Of a stretch of DNA of 64,000 nucleotides, positions 1 to 9,939 are shown piece by piece. Location of the stretch: contig NC_080671.1 of the NCBI RefSeq assembly GCF_030247195.1, positions 29,939,543-30,003,542 of the forward strand, read 5' to 3'. The number at the start of each line of letters is the position of its first letter. The stretch's first letter is position 1. A program made the position numbers and the translations under genes. Under the pieces are notes generated by a model. The model saw only the letters and a program-made list of their open reading frames with translations, was not told the origin of the DNA and searched no databases. This DNA is from Topomyia yanbarensis. Lineage: Eukaryota; Arthropoda; Insecta; Diptera; Culicidae.

Positions 1-2
1 TG

Positions 3-1580
3 GTTGTTTTTTCTAGGAAGCGTGAGCCGGCGCAACTCCAGCTTCTATTAATGGGTGCAACGATCAACCAGGTTTTCACATTTAAATATCTCGGGGTCTG
101 GTTCGACTCTAAAGGTACCTGGGGATGTCACATTAGGTATCTGAAGCAGAAATGCCAACAAAGGATCAATTTTCTCCGAACAATAACTGGAACATGGTGG
201 GGTGCCCACCCAGGAGACCTGACCAGGTTGTACCAAACAACGATATTGTCGGTGATGGAGTACGGGTGTTTCTGTTTCCGCTCCGCTGCGAACATACACT
301 TCATCAAACTGGAGAGAATCCAGTATCGTTGCTTGCGCATTGCCTTGGGTTGCATGCACTCGACCCATACGATGAGTCTCGAAGTGCTGGCGGGCGTTCT
401 TCCGCTAAAAAATCGATTTTGGGAACTCTCATATCGATTGCTCATCCGATGCGACATTCTGAACCCGTTGGTGATTGAAAACTTCGAGAGGCTCGTCGAG
501 CTTAATTCTCAAACCCGATTTATGGCCTTGTACTTCGACTACATGGCACAGAGCATTAATCCTTCTTCATATACTCCCAGCCGTGTTCGTTTCCTAGATA
601 CTTCTGATTCTACTGTATTCTTCGACACATCCATGAAGGAAGAGATTCGTGGAATCCCGGACCATATACGCCCGCAAGTGATCCCCAATATATTTTATAA
701 TAAATTCCGAGAAGTCGACTGTGACAAAATGTTCTACACTGACGGATCAAATCTCGATGGGTCCACTGGCTTCGGTATCTTCAACAATACTATCACCGCT
801 TCATTCAAGCTCAATGATCCCGCTTCAGTTTACGTCGCAGAGTTAGCTGCAATTCAGTACACCCTTGGGATCATCGACACTCTGCCCACAGATCACTACT
901 TCATCATTTCGGACAGCCTCAGCTCCATCGAGGCTCTTCGTGCGATGAAGCCCAAAAAGCAATTCCCATATTTCCTGGGGAAGATACGGGAGTCCTTGTG
1001 TACGTTATCTGAAAAATCTTATCAAATTACCTTTGTTTGGGTCCCCTCTCATTGCTCTATCCCGGGCAATGAAAAGGCCGACTCATTAGCAAAGGTGGGC
1101 GCATTAAATGGTGACATATACGAAAGACCAATCTGCTTCAACGAATTTTTTAGTATTTGTCGTCAGAGGACACTCAACAGTTGGCAAACCTCGTGGAGCA
1201 ATGGTGAACTTGGACGATGGCTACATTCCATTATCCCAAAGGTATCAACGAAGCCATGGTTCAGGGGGATGGATGTGGGTCGGGATTTTATTCGTGTAAT
1301 GTCCCGACTTATGTCCAACCACTACACCTTGGATGCGCATCTGCGGCGTATTGGGCTTGCGGAGAGTAGTCTGTGCGCTTGTGACGAGGGCTATCACGAC
1401 ATCGAGCACGTTGTCTGGGTATGCGCCGGGTACTTGGACGCCAGGTCTCAGTTAAAGGATTCCCTTCGGGCCCGAGGTAGACCACCCAATGTCCCAGTCC
1501 GAGATATACTGGCAAATCGTGATTTCCCCTATATGTCCCTTATTTATACTTTCATAAAAACGACAAATATCCCAATTTAG
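3..1580 (+). CDS. Non-LTR retrotransposon ORF2, 3' part (RT thumb, RNase H, C-terminal zinc-like motif)
   Basis: The frame is open to the left edge, so this is the C-terminal part of a longer polyprotein; the Met at 51 is internal. The first ~200 residues look like the thumb/connection region after a LINE reverse transcriptase. An RNase H domain follows, with acidic residues D231 (in YTDGS), E264 (in AELAA), D288 (in SDSLSS) and D344 (in GNEKADSLAK), counted from the Met at 51. A C/H-rich motif (CACDEGYHDIEHVVWVC) lies near residues 443-459. RNase H after RT is known in I, R1, LOA and related clades; I cannot fix the clade. The frame has no stop over 1.5 kb, so the copy is young or intact here. 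The 5' part and any target-site duplication lie outside the window. Confidence 0.9.
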   Translation, partial: VVFSRKREPAQLQLLLMGATINQVFTFKYLGVWFDSKGTWGCHIRYLKQKCQQRINFLRTITGTWWGAHPGDLTRLYQTTILSVMEYGCFCFRSAANIHFIKLERIQYRCLRIALGCMHSTHTMSLEVLAGVLPLKNRFWELSYRLLIRCDILNPLVIENFERLVELNSQTRFMALYFDYMAQSINPSSYTPSRVRFLDTSDSTVFFDTSMKEEIRGIPDHIRPQVIPNIFYNKFREVDCDKMFYTDGSNLDGSTGFGIFNNTITASFKLNDPASVYVAELAAIQYTLGIIDTLPTDHYFIISDSLSSIEALRAMKPKKQFPYFLGKIRESLCTLSEKSYQITFVWVPSHCSIPGNEKADSLAKVGALNGDIYERPICFNEFFSICRQRTLNSWQTSWSNGELGRWLHSIIPKVSTKPWFRGMDVGRDFIRVMSRLMSNHYTLDAHLRRIGLAESSLCACDEGYHDIEHVVWVCAGYLDARSQLKDSLRARGRPPNVPVRDILANRDFPYMSLIYTFIKTTNIPI

Positions 1581-2371
1581 CCCCTCTCTTTTTATTTCTC
1601 GTTTTAGAAGCTTTCTCTTGCCTTGTGGGACCGATCAGTTCCAGACTGCAACTATGTAACCGCCGTCGCACTTACCACTACGGAAACTGAAGCGAGAGCG
1701 ACTCAAGGTCCGATGACTCGCGGGTCCGAAGAATACCATCCGCCAATCCGACCTACTAGACTGAGGCGGTAATCTTTCGCTGATCTCCCGTTTGAGCGAA
1801 AGTTGCAAGTTTTGCTCTTCTCTCCCGGTCACCATCTACGCTTTCTCTCCCCTGTCCTTGATGCAACTGCTTCTACAGCCCCCCTCTGAATATCTTGACC
1901 AAGCATAAGTCTCCGCTAAAAAAGTTCAAATTTGTATTCTGTATTCCTTTAAGATAGTTGTAATTTTACCTCATTGTTAAAACTATTGTCCCCCATCTTG
2001 TAAATAGTATTGTATCCCTAGTCTTAAAACACCTGCGAATTTTCTCATAAATATTTGTTCCCCCTTTTGTGTACCAAACTATATTGTTAGTTTTAAGATA
2101 ACTGTAAATATTTCCTAAAAATTATTACTATTGAATTCCTTGTTTTAAAATTTTTTCATAAAAAAATCTTTCGCCCCCTCTCTTGTATATAGAATCTTAT
2201 TTCTAGTCTTAAGATAGCTGTAAAATTTTTCTTTTTTAAAAAAATATTTCAACATTGTAACCTCCTAGTTTTAAAATATAAAAAATGTAAAAACAAAAGA
2301 ATTTGGCACCGCCAAGCTAACGCATTTGTGCCTATCAAATAAACGAAATGAATAAAAAAAAAAAAAAAAAA
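1581..2371 (+). mobile_element. 3' UTR and poly(A) end of the left-edge LINE
   Basis: After the stop comes an AT-rich UTR without ORFs. It contains imperfect tandem units, each with a 'cttaagatagctgtaa'-like core (near 1952, 2093 and 2209) followed by a C-run and 'ttgtatatagt'-like text. AATAAA occurs at 2338-2343 and again just before an 18-bp A tract (2354-2371), which marks the 3' end of the insertion. The promoter arm of the Kazal inverted duplication begins about 260 bp downstream. Confidence 0.8.
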
Positions 2372-2754
2372 GACCATCGTGAGATTTCACAGCGCTGCCA
2401 CACGGGATAAAAACTTTTTTCACAAAATCCGGTTTGTAGTGATAAATACCAGCGAATGGTTCTTTGGTCCATTGCAATTATAATTTGACCTAATTTGGGT
2501 GACCCGTTTTATAAATTTTGATTGCTTCAAATATGTGTCAGATCCAAGTGATGAAATAGAAATATAAAACTCGACATAGTTCTTGCAAACAAAACATTCC
2601 CTAGAAATAGTTGAAACTCTGAAGGTATTTAGGGTCGTGTCCAACCGATTCATGAACCTACAAGAAATTTCACATTCACCAAACCAACCATTCAGCTGAA
2701 GAATTACATCGGAACGATTCGATATGAGTTTGGCACGGTTCTCACTACTGTGGA

Positions 2755-2760
2755 TATAAT
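2755..2760 (+). promoter_or_regulatory. Putative TATA element of Kazal gene 1
   Basis: TATAAT inside ggatataatccatt lies about 55 bp before the start codon. The same block is kept in the inverted copy, where a TCAGT initiator-like sequence follows 24 nt later; here it reads TAAGT. Conservation between the arms supports a role but is also expected from a recent duplication. Confidence 0.4.
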
Positions 2761-2815
2761 CCATTGATTTGGTAGTAAGTACGATTAGTTTGTTAAAAAT
2801 AATCACGCTAGGAGA

Positions 2816-3076
2816 ATGACTCATTTGGCTTTGGTAAAAGTGTTCACGCTGGTGCTACTGCTGGGTACATCGGAAGCTTGCGAGTGTCGTAATAACGTAG
2901 ATCCGGTGTGCGGAAATGACAAAAGAACATACAAAAATGTTTGTTTACTGCAGTGCGTAGCGGCAAACATCTACGGGTTTGCAGTTAATTTGAAGATGGT
3001 GCGAAGAAAAGCATGCAACGGATACGACATGCAATGGATCATGTTTAATATGACTGAACCTGTTGGGATATTTTAA
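2816..3076 (+). CDS. Secreted Kazal-type protease inhibitor (inverted pair, copy 1)
   Basis: 86 codons in one exon. Residues 1-21 form a signal peptide (hydrophobic VFTLVLLLG, cleavage likely after SEA). The Kazal domain has six cysteines at 22, 24, 32, 43, 47 and 67: spacing C-x1-C-x7-C-x10-C-x3-C-x19-C, with the hallmark PVCGND-TY-N-C. Close C1/C2 spacing is typical of non-classical insect Kazal inhibitors. By family rule the P1 residue is the second after C2, here Asn26, so this is not an obvious trypsin inhibitor. A 19-residue hydrophobic tail after C6 carries an NMT sequon, and the tail is conserved in copy 2. An AATAAA at 3090-3095 follows the stop. The target protease is unknown. I chose the first ATG because it directly precedes the signal peptide and is shared with copy 2. 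Confidence 0.9.
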   Translation: MTHLALVKVFTLVLLLGTSEACECRNNVDPVCGNDKRTYKNVCLLQCVAANIYGFAVNLKMVRRKACNGYDMQWIMFNMTEPVGIF

Positions 3077-3100
3077 GTTGAGAGAGAAAAATAAATAGGT

Positions 3101-3732
3101 ATCAAATTTGTCGGAAAATAAAATATAAAGAAAATTAAAAATCAGTATTAAAATTTGAGGATCTTTCATTTTATAGGAAAAATAATACCTGATTGGATTC
3201 TCTCCCATAAAAATCGCAACATATTAAAATGATGCTAAATCTTTGTGCCAAAAATTTTGGCAAATAACATAAGTAAAATGATTGAACATGAGATGGCAAT
3301 GCCATACTTCAAATTAATGTGTCATGGCTTGCTACTCATCGATATTGTCGGTACTACACTGATTCAAATTTGGGTGTAATCAGTCTATCTCTCTTTTTTT
3401 GTATCACACCGTTGTAGTACAAGAAAAAAAAACAAAAACGCTTTTAAATAGGATGTATAAACATGAAATCTAACATTTAAATTGTTTTATGTTGTTATTC
3501 TTGTGCTTGGCATAAGTCGTTTGTGAATTCCCCGTAAGTATAGGATAATCATAGAAATATTTTTTCTTAACAAAAAGGACGTTTTTCTTTAGTTTCCATG
3601 ATACCGTAGTACGATTTAGTATACATCCAATGTGTGGCACTCAGCTCTATTTAATACTAACAACGTTTTGTACAATGAAAATAAACCATGTTAACATGAC
3701 TTTCAAATGATGTTTACTGGATCATTTCGTTT
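3101..3732. other. Unique spacer between the inverted Kazal copies
   Basis: AT-rich spacer with no ORF, repeat or RNA gene that I can recognise. Both genes point into it, so it holds their 3' flanks. Confidence 0.5.
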
Positions 3733-3750
3733 TTATTAATTTTTCCTAAT

Positions 3751-4011
3751 TTAAAGTATCCCAACAGGTTCAGTTATATTGTACATGATCCATAGCATGT
3801 CGTATCTATTGCATACACCGTTCTTCTTCATCCTCAAACTAGTTGAAAAGCCGTATCTGGTTATCGCAACACACTGCAGCAAGCAGATGTTCTTGTATGT
3901 TCTGTGATCGTTTCCGCATACCGGATCTACGTTATTATGGCACTCGCATGCTTCCGATGTACCCAGCAGTAGCATCAACGTCAACACTTTTACCAAACTC
4001 AAATGACTCAT
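3751..4011 (-). CDS. Secreted Kazal-type protease inhibitor (inverted pair, copy 2)
   Basis: 86 codons, the same length and cysteine spacing as copy 1. I count 62 of 86 identical residues, and 12 of the 24 differences fall in residues 50-66 between C5 and C6. Signal peptide 1-21; domain with PVCGNDHRTYKN; predicted P1 Asn26; C-terminal tail with an NIT sequon. TTTATT at 3732-3737 is an AATAAA on this strand, 14 nt after the stop. On the plus strand, ATTATA at 4067-4072 gives TATAAT upstream, followed by TCAGT. The frame is intact, so both copies look functional. What it inhibits is unknown; midgut, salivary and immune roles are known in the family. Confidence 0.9.
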   Translation of the reverse strand: MSHLSLVKVLTLMLLLGTSEACECHNNVDPVCGNDHRTYKNICLLQCVAITRYGFSTSLRMKKNGVCNRYDMLWIMYNITEPVGIL

Positions 4012-4066
4012 TCTCCTAGTGTGATTATTTTTAACAAACTAATCATACTGACTTCCAGAGTACTGA

Positions 4067-4072
4067 ATTATA
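4067..4072 (-). promoter_or_regulatory. Putative TATA element of Kazal copy 2
   Basis: TATAAT on the minus strand, with a TCAGT initiator-like match 24 nt downstream. This is the counterpart of 2755-2760. Confidence 0.4.
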
Positions 4073-4200
4073 TCCATAGTGGTGAGAACCGTACCAAACT
4101 CAGATCGAATCGTTTCGATGTAATTCTTCAGCTGGATGGTTGGTTTGGTGACTGAGGAATTCCTTGCAGGCTCACGAATCGGTTGGACACGACCCTCAGG

Positions 4201-5160
4201 AAAACATCAGAGTTTTTAAAATGATGATCGAGTGGTAAGAGTGTTCCTGTTTACACTTTCGACCCCAACTCGATCAATATTTTATTCCGCAGTACAAACA
4301 TGAACAAATCTTCGGTCATATAAAAGAAGCAGACCGAACGCTTGTCTTAAGTACACTCCAATAAATGCACCCCTTTACCCAATCAATTAAAAGAAAACAA
4401 CCTTCTCAAAGCGCGATATAAATAGGCACAACAAAATTTAAATCATTTTAATTTGAAGATATGGAAAATACACATTTTCTAGCTTAGTTCCTACATACAT
4501 GCATTTTACAATTGTCCAAGAAAATATTGGTCTTGAAAAACAGCTCATGAAATGAAGAATGATAAATTTTAAACTTATTCTTTCAACAAATATTTATTAT
4601 CCTATATTATTCAGTTGAACGAGTATATTCTTGTTGTCATCAAAGATAAAACTGAAAGTTTTAATGGGTACCAAAAATTAATTTTCGTTCATTTTTTCAC
4701 ATAATTTATAAAGAATTGATTATAATTGCACCGGCAACACATGTAATAAACATAAAATGTGTTTTAACCAGAAGAGTTCACTCAAATGAAGATCCCTCCT
4801 TTCCAATGTAATGCAACGCAATGGAAAAAATTGAAAAAAAAACTGTGCGCATGTGAGGGTTAACTAACTTTCATAGTATTGTTCACGATCTTTTTATTTC
4901 ATTAAACTATGCTTATATTCAATTATTCCCAGAGTACATTATGCCTATCGTATTAAAGCCTAACATCGCGCACCCAAGTAAAATATCAACTGAATTGAAG
5001 AACGGATTTTGCGAACTAGTTTTTCTTACTGGACTATTCAATCGTCAATAATTCATCGAGATGAACTGTTTTGCCAATCTCTTATGCCGACCGAGTACAA
5101 AAATCAAATCTTTTTCGCATACGGCGCGTTCGCTGACGCTGAAATTACTTGCCTCCGCTG
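4201..5160. other. Unassigned intergenic sequence
   Basis: AT-rich, no ORF above noise. I see no repeat, RNA gene or transposon terminus. Confidence 0.4.
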
Positions 5161-5344
5161 TTTGTATTAGTTTCTAAACGCGCATACCCTGTACCGGATA
5201 CTTTTGGTTCGTCCACGCACAACAGACACTGTGCGGACTATGAGTGTGAACCAGTCGGCCTTGGTAGTAGTTTTGTCGCTGGTGGTACTGGATGTTGATT
5301 TTGAGGTACTTGGTGCAGCTTTTCGATTAGTCGCTATTGCCTGA

Positions 5345-5680
5345 ACAGCAGTCAAAAAAAGAGTCCACGAGAGCAGTCAATTGCAACTGTATGCTTTGCG
5401 AAGATATGAACAGCACTGATGACTGGGTTCAATGTGACATGTGTGATTGTTGGGCGTATTATCGCTTTTTTCGGCGTCACGGAGGCGTTAAAAAACCAAC
5501 GGTGGAATTGTTTAAAATGCAATGGATTGTTATGCGTCTCGAAATTTTCCAAAAAAGTACCTACTAAAGAAAGGATCTGGAAAGAAAATTTCGAAAAGCA
5601 CAAGCTGCCTCAGATATGGAGCGTGGTCTGCACGGTCCTGTATCAAGGCGGTCAAAGAGTACGTCCCAACAGTTAATCAG
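5345..5680 (+). pseudogene. Relic of a BEL/Pao-type Gag with PHD finger
   Basis: A cysteine-rich segment (CMLCEDMNSTDDWVQCDMC, then CWAYYRF) is the first half of a PHD finger. The second half (GVTEALKNQRWNCLKC) follows in another frame, so one frameshift splits the domain. PHD fingers of the DDWVQCD type are common at the N terminus of BEL/Pao Gag proteins in mosquitoes, which is the basis for the call; a host PHD protein pseudogene is the alternative. Frames remain broken downstream. No LTR was recognised beside it. Confidence 0.6.
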
Positions 5681-6044
5681 AAAACAAAATAATTCGACAG
5701 TGATGTCGCAAGAGCTCGGTTAAAGTCATAGCAGAAGAGTCGATTATTGCCAGCGCTGGCAGAATTCGATAAGAAACGATTCACACCAATCGTGGGCTCT
5801 TCGAAATAGCTACTGCCAAACTGGCGGTAGTGGAAATAAACGAAAGCCGGAGGGTAATAGTAACGGTGTTCCTGTAAGCGATCGCAGTCTCAACATCGGA
5901 ACAAGATTAGGCGCCGGGTATGTGTTAAGGATCGCGTTCATGGGTAGTTGCGCAACCCTTCCGGATAACGAGACTGTACAATAACAGAACGCAGCTTCGG
6001 ACAGAGCTTACTTAAGTCCAAATGTAGCAGGCTGTGATGCTGAA

Positions 6045-7885
6045 TGAGATATTTGGTCGCGCTTGAGACCGCGTTAATACGATTATAAGCGCTATGACGT
6101 TCACTAAATCATCTGGGCGTTCGTGTGTTTGCGAAAATTTGGACGTACATGAGCGTAAATGATCGCGATTGCATCTTCGTCTTTGTGTATCATGACGAAG
6201 GACTCGAGCGTTTGTAGGTTAACTTGTTCAACCGCGTGGGTCTTCGCGTGCATAAATTCGATTTTATAACCATGTGCACATACGCATATTCGTGTTTGTT
6301 CTTGAATGAACCTGCGGACTGTGAATCTGATGGCTAATTCGAGTATATGGTTCAGATACTAGAAGAGAGTGAGTTCCCGACCATGTCGTCCTGAAACTTG
6401 TTATCTAGTATATACAGCCAAAACTAATTTTCGGGAGTGTAAATGCATCTGTTTTTTCGCGCTCGAACTATGAGCAAAACGCTTCGAAATGATTCGTTAG
6501 TGTTCAGCCAACTACATACTTGTGCAATACAATACAATATTTTATTAACCATTAGTGATCTAAATCTACAAATCGAAGCAATTATGATATTGAGTGAACG
6601 GTTCAGATGTGGAACCCAAAGTACTTCACGATCGCGTGAGAATTAACTATTTGTTCGCGCTTGAGACCACGTTAATCCGTTTATAAGTGCTGTAGCATTC
6701 ACTAAATCATCGGAGCGTTTTTGTATTGGCGAAAACTTGGACGAATATGAGCGTGAATGATCGCGATTGCATGTTCGTTCTTGTGTATCATCGCGAAGGA
6801 CTCAAACGTTTGTATTTTAACGTGTTCAATAACTTGGACGTTGGTATGTCGCGTGTGCTAGTATTTATGCAACTTCGTGATTTTATAACTATGTGTCCAT
6901 TCGCATATTCGCGCGTGTTCTTGGATGATCGTGAATCTGATGGCTAATTTGGGTGTAACTATGGTTCAGATACTAGAAAAGAGCGAGTTCCTGCCCACGT
7001 CGCCCTGAAACTTGTTGTCTAGTACATATGGGCAGATTTTTTTTTATTTTTAGAATGGTCCTGCTGAAAGTGTGGACCTAGCCCATCAGGCATGTTTGCA
7101 TTTGTAACCAATGGTGTATTGCGCACAGAGCTAGAGCGTTTGTATATTAACGAGTTTGATTGCACCATGCTATATTTCTTCTAAGTGGAGAACATTTAGC
7201 GTTTCGATTTCATCTCATCGGAATTCGACGCTAACTTAATCACTGGAGTGCATTGACGCTAGCTCAAAAAAACTAAACCACTATTTGCGTTTCTGAGCAA
7301 ACCCCTAATCCTACGTGATGTTCCGCAAGATGGCGTGGACGCATGCGGATAGTTTGTATAAATTCGTTTGTATGACCGTGTGCTTACATAATCACGTGCA
7401 ATTTTTAATGTTCGCGTGATCCACGATTTAGAGTATATTGTTCAGATCTAGAGAGACAGATCTTCCCTGTTGCACTAGAGTATCCGTTCATGGTGCCTTG
7501 AGACTTCTAGTGTATATGAGTATGTTTTTATTGTGACGAGACTGAATGTGCTAACATACAACCTGTTCATCATTTTGTTTGCGAATTCACAGGTGTAGTC
7601 GTGTGCGGATGATCGCGATTGCATGTTCGTATGCGTGACCAGATTTGCATTATCGCGAAGGACACAAGCGTTTTTAGGTTAACGTGTTCGATTGCGTAGA
7701 TGTTTTTATTCCGCTAGCGCAAAAATAACTTCGCGTGTTTGATTGCGTTTTCAAAACCGTGTAGTTCCTTGTCCATTCGCGTGGGTTTTTAAATGTTCGC
7801 ATGGGCTATCGCTCTGACAAAGTGAACTATCCGTTCTCACGGGGGTCCCCAGTTATGGCGCCCTGAAACTTGTTATTTAGTGCAG
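6045..7885 (+). repeat. Degenerate ~0.6-kb tandem repeat family
   Basis: Positions 6050-6435 and 6647-7035 are clear diverged copies of one ~390-bp unit, offset by about 597 bp. Shared blocks include gcgcttgagacc, atgatcgcgattgcat, gaatctgatggctaatt and cctgaaacttgtt. Weaker partial units occur near 7320-7515 and 7590-7880, and a last trace near 8930-9010. The unit is richer in CG dinucleotides than its surroundings. ORFs here are incidental. Origin unknown; it could be decayed satellite or transposon subterminal repeats. Confidence 0.75.
7160..7265. mobile_element. Fragment of the MITE family seen at 11.7 kb
   Basis: Shares tgctatatttct-tagtggagaac and gcgtttcgatttcatctcatcgga-like text with 11636-11812. 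Only one end is present, so it is a truncated copy. Confidence 0.6.
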
Positions 7886-8217
7886 CAAAAAGGTTTCTGG
7901 GGTCCGTGAAGATGAATGTTTAAAACTTTTTCGCAACAAGCGTAGAAAAATATATTGATAGCAAACAAAATCGATTTTCGCCTCCGGATGCGCAGTGAAA
8001 TGAACTAGCCACAGAGCATTAGCATCTGTAAAGCGGGAAAATATAATTTCGATTGACTTTAAACAAAATCTTTTTTGACCTACAGTGCTTGACGTTGAAC
8101 TGTTATTGAAAGTGAAAACCGATATTAAGCTAAAGTAAGTGACATACGTACAGTTACACCAAGTGAGAAGCTGTATATAGATCACGTTTAAAAGTTTAGC
8201 CCAGACAAAAAACTTCA

Positions 8218-8514
8218 TTGGAAAGATCGTGCAACATGGCATCGAATATGTCAACATTAAAACCTGTATACATGGATGGCGATAAAATGGAGGTGCGCCT
8301 ACACGACCTAGCGCCGCGCATTGGACCAGTGCACATTAAAGATTTATGTCAAAATACTGAGCACTGGAATCCGTTTCCAACGATACATGACGAAAATTTT
8401 GCAGTGATATTCATAACGACGTTCGTGTTGTTAAAATGCAGTCGGCAAACAACACTGTGCACCTACCCCGTTCAGATTACTACGCGCCAGTTTTGTAACC
8501 AGATGTCAAATTAG
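8218..8514 (+). pseudogene. Relic of a LINE ORF1 (Gag-like)
   Basis: The conceptual protein has GDKMEVRLHDLAPRIGP near residues 21-37. The VRLHDLaPR motif occurs in ORF1 proteins of mosquito non-LTR elements, and a related segment is found at 31497-31990 (GVSLHDLSPR). Downstream the frame loses similarity and no zinc knuckles are recognisable, so I call it a decayed ORF1. A domesticated gene is possible but unsupported. The ATG was not assigned. Confidence 0.45.
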
Positions 8515-8519
8515 GGAAA

Positions 8520-9718
8520 ACATTGCTCCGAAGTCAACCAACCAATAACTGATGCGCTTTGTATAACGAAACATAGTTCACATACTAACACCGAAATGTC
8601 TCCAAACCAACAACCAGTACAATAAATGCCGATAAAGAGGGATTTACAACAGCGACCCGTAAGAGCAAGAAACTAATAAGAACTTCCGACTCCAACCAGC
8701 ATGAGGGTTGTACGAACATGACATGTACGTGAACGATAACGCGGTTTACTCCCAAGTTGTGGTGCAACACTACCTGGAAGAAGGTTCTTAGCACGTAGCA
8801 GCAAACTCCATCCACGAGACCCTCCTGTCAGCAGTAACTGTGTTATTTTTTTATTTTTACATTATGTAAAAACAAGAAAGGCCCACGGCGCTGCTGGAGA
8901 CAGCGTTTATAAATTCGAAAGCACGTGATCGACAGCGTTTTGAACCGGATATGGATTACAGCGAAAGTCTCGAGCGTTTATATGTTATTTTGAGCGTTCT
9001 TTTAATCGCATGGGCATTTGTATATCTTGCACGTTTCTAATTTAGAATTTTTTATTTCGTATATTAAACTGCGAGGGTCGTTTTCCGTGTATTTTTGAGT
9101 GTCGCCAAGAAATAAACAGCAAAGGAAGAAACAACAAAATAATTGGACATACATTCAGCAAACGTGAGATCGACATACGACTCGTATGCTACAATATATT
9201 AGAGAAAAACATTAGATATGGTGAAAATTAAGAGCAGAAAGGCAACAAAATATTTAATATAAATGATGAGAAAGGCAAAAACATACAGCATGTGAAAAAA
9301 AAATATTAGTATTCTGAACACCATAGAAATAGTACAAACGGTAAATGATGGCGTAACTTTGGTTTGGGCTGGTGAGAACAGGAAAAAGCATGCAATATAA
9401 AAAAGGTCCAATAAGCCCTCCCGGCCTCTTCGATGCACCACTATCGAGGCATATTGCAGTCAACATCTTAAAGTTAGAGTTAAAGTAAGTTCTGTTATAG
9501 GTTAATATGAAAATAATATGTTAATATGTACAATAGAATATGAATGACTATTTTCCTAGTTGACAATATTAATTGTTGATGATTTATCGTAAGTTTAAAT
9601 GTAATTTTGCTTAAAGATGTTTGCAATATCGTCAATACTATCAGCCTAGGGGAGAGAAAATATATACTTATTGATTTTTGTAACATAATTGATTCACACA
9701 CTCGAAAATAAACATATG
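8520..9718. other. Unassigned intergenic sequence
   Basis: No gene recognised. It contains a trace of the 6-8 kb repeat near 8930-9010 and otherwise AT-rich text. Confidence 0.4.
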
Positions 9719-9933
9719 GAAAAGTTGTGTTCGAATGTTTCGCTTTCCACTCGCCAGTAACTGACACCAACTTGCTTCCAGTTAGATTATACAACCAAAC
9801 TAACACCAAATTGGCACCAGAATAGTTCACACTGGTTCCAATTTGGTGTTAGTTTGGATAAATTGTCTAACTGGCAACAAGTTAGTGTCTGTTACTGACG
9901 AGTAGAGCACGAAACATTCAAATCCAACTTTTC
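9719..9933. mobile_element. Foldback element with 102-bp inverted arms
   Basis: 9719-9820 and 9832-9933 are imperfect reverse complements around an 11-bp loop. The innermost block is aactaacaccaaattgg and the outer ends are gaaaagttg/caactttttc-like. It would form a long hairpin. No target-site duplication is obvious. It has the form of a foldback MITE; a host hairpin RNA locus is the alternative. Confidence 0.75.
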
Positions 9934-9939
9934 TAAGTT

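Larger units (their letters stand above)
2630..3100 (+). repeat. Inverted-duplication arm 1 (promoter + Kazal gene)
   Basis: This stretch matches the reverse complement of 3733-4200 through about 190 bp of 5' flank, the whole coding region and the start of the 3' flank. Shared blocks include gtcgtgtccaaccgattc, cagctgaagaattacatcg and tagtttgttaaaaataatca. The pair is tail-to-tail, separated by about 640 bp of unique sequence. Confidence 0.9.
3733..4200 (-). repeat. Inverted-duplication arm 2 (promoter + Kazal gene)
   Basis: Reverse-complement counterpart of 2630-3100. Homology ends near 4200 (cctgaggg block), about 190 bp upstream of the start codon, so the duplicated unit held a complete small gene with its proximal promoter. 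Confidence 0.9.

Noticed and set aside
128..478. Overlapping ORFs at 128-457 (-) and 152-478 (+)
   Set aside because: Shadows of the LINE ORF2 frame, which has domain support.
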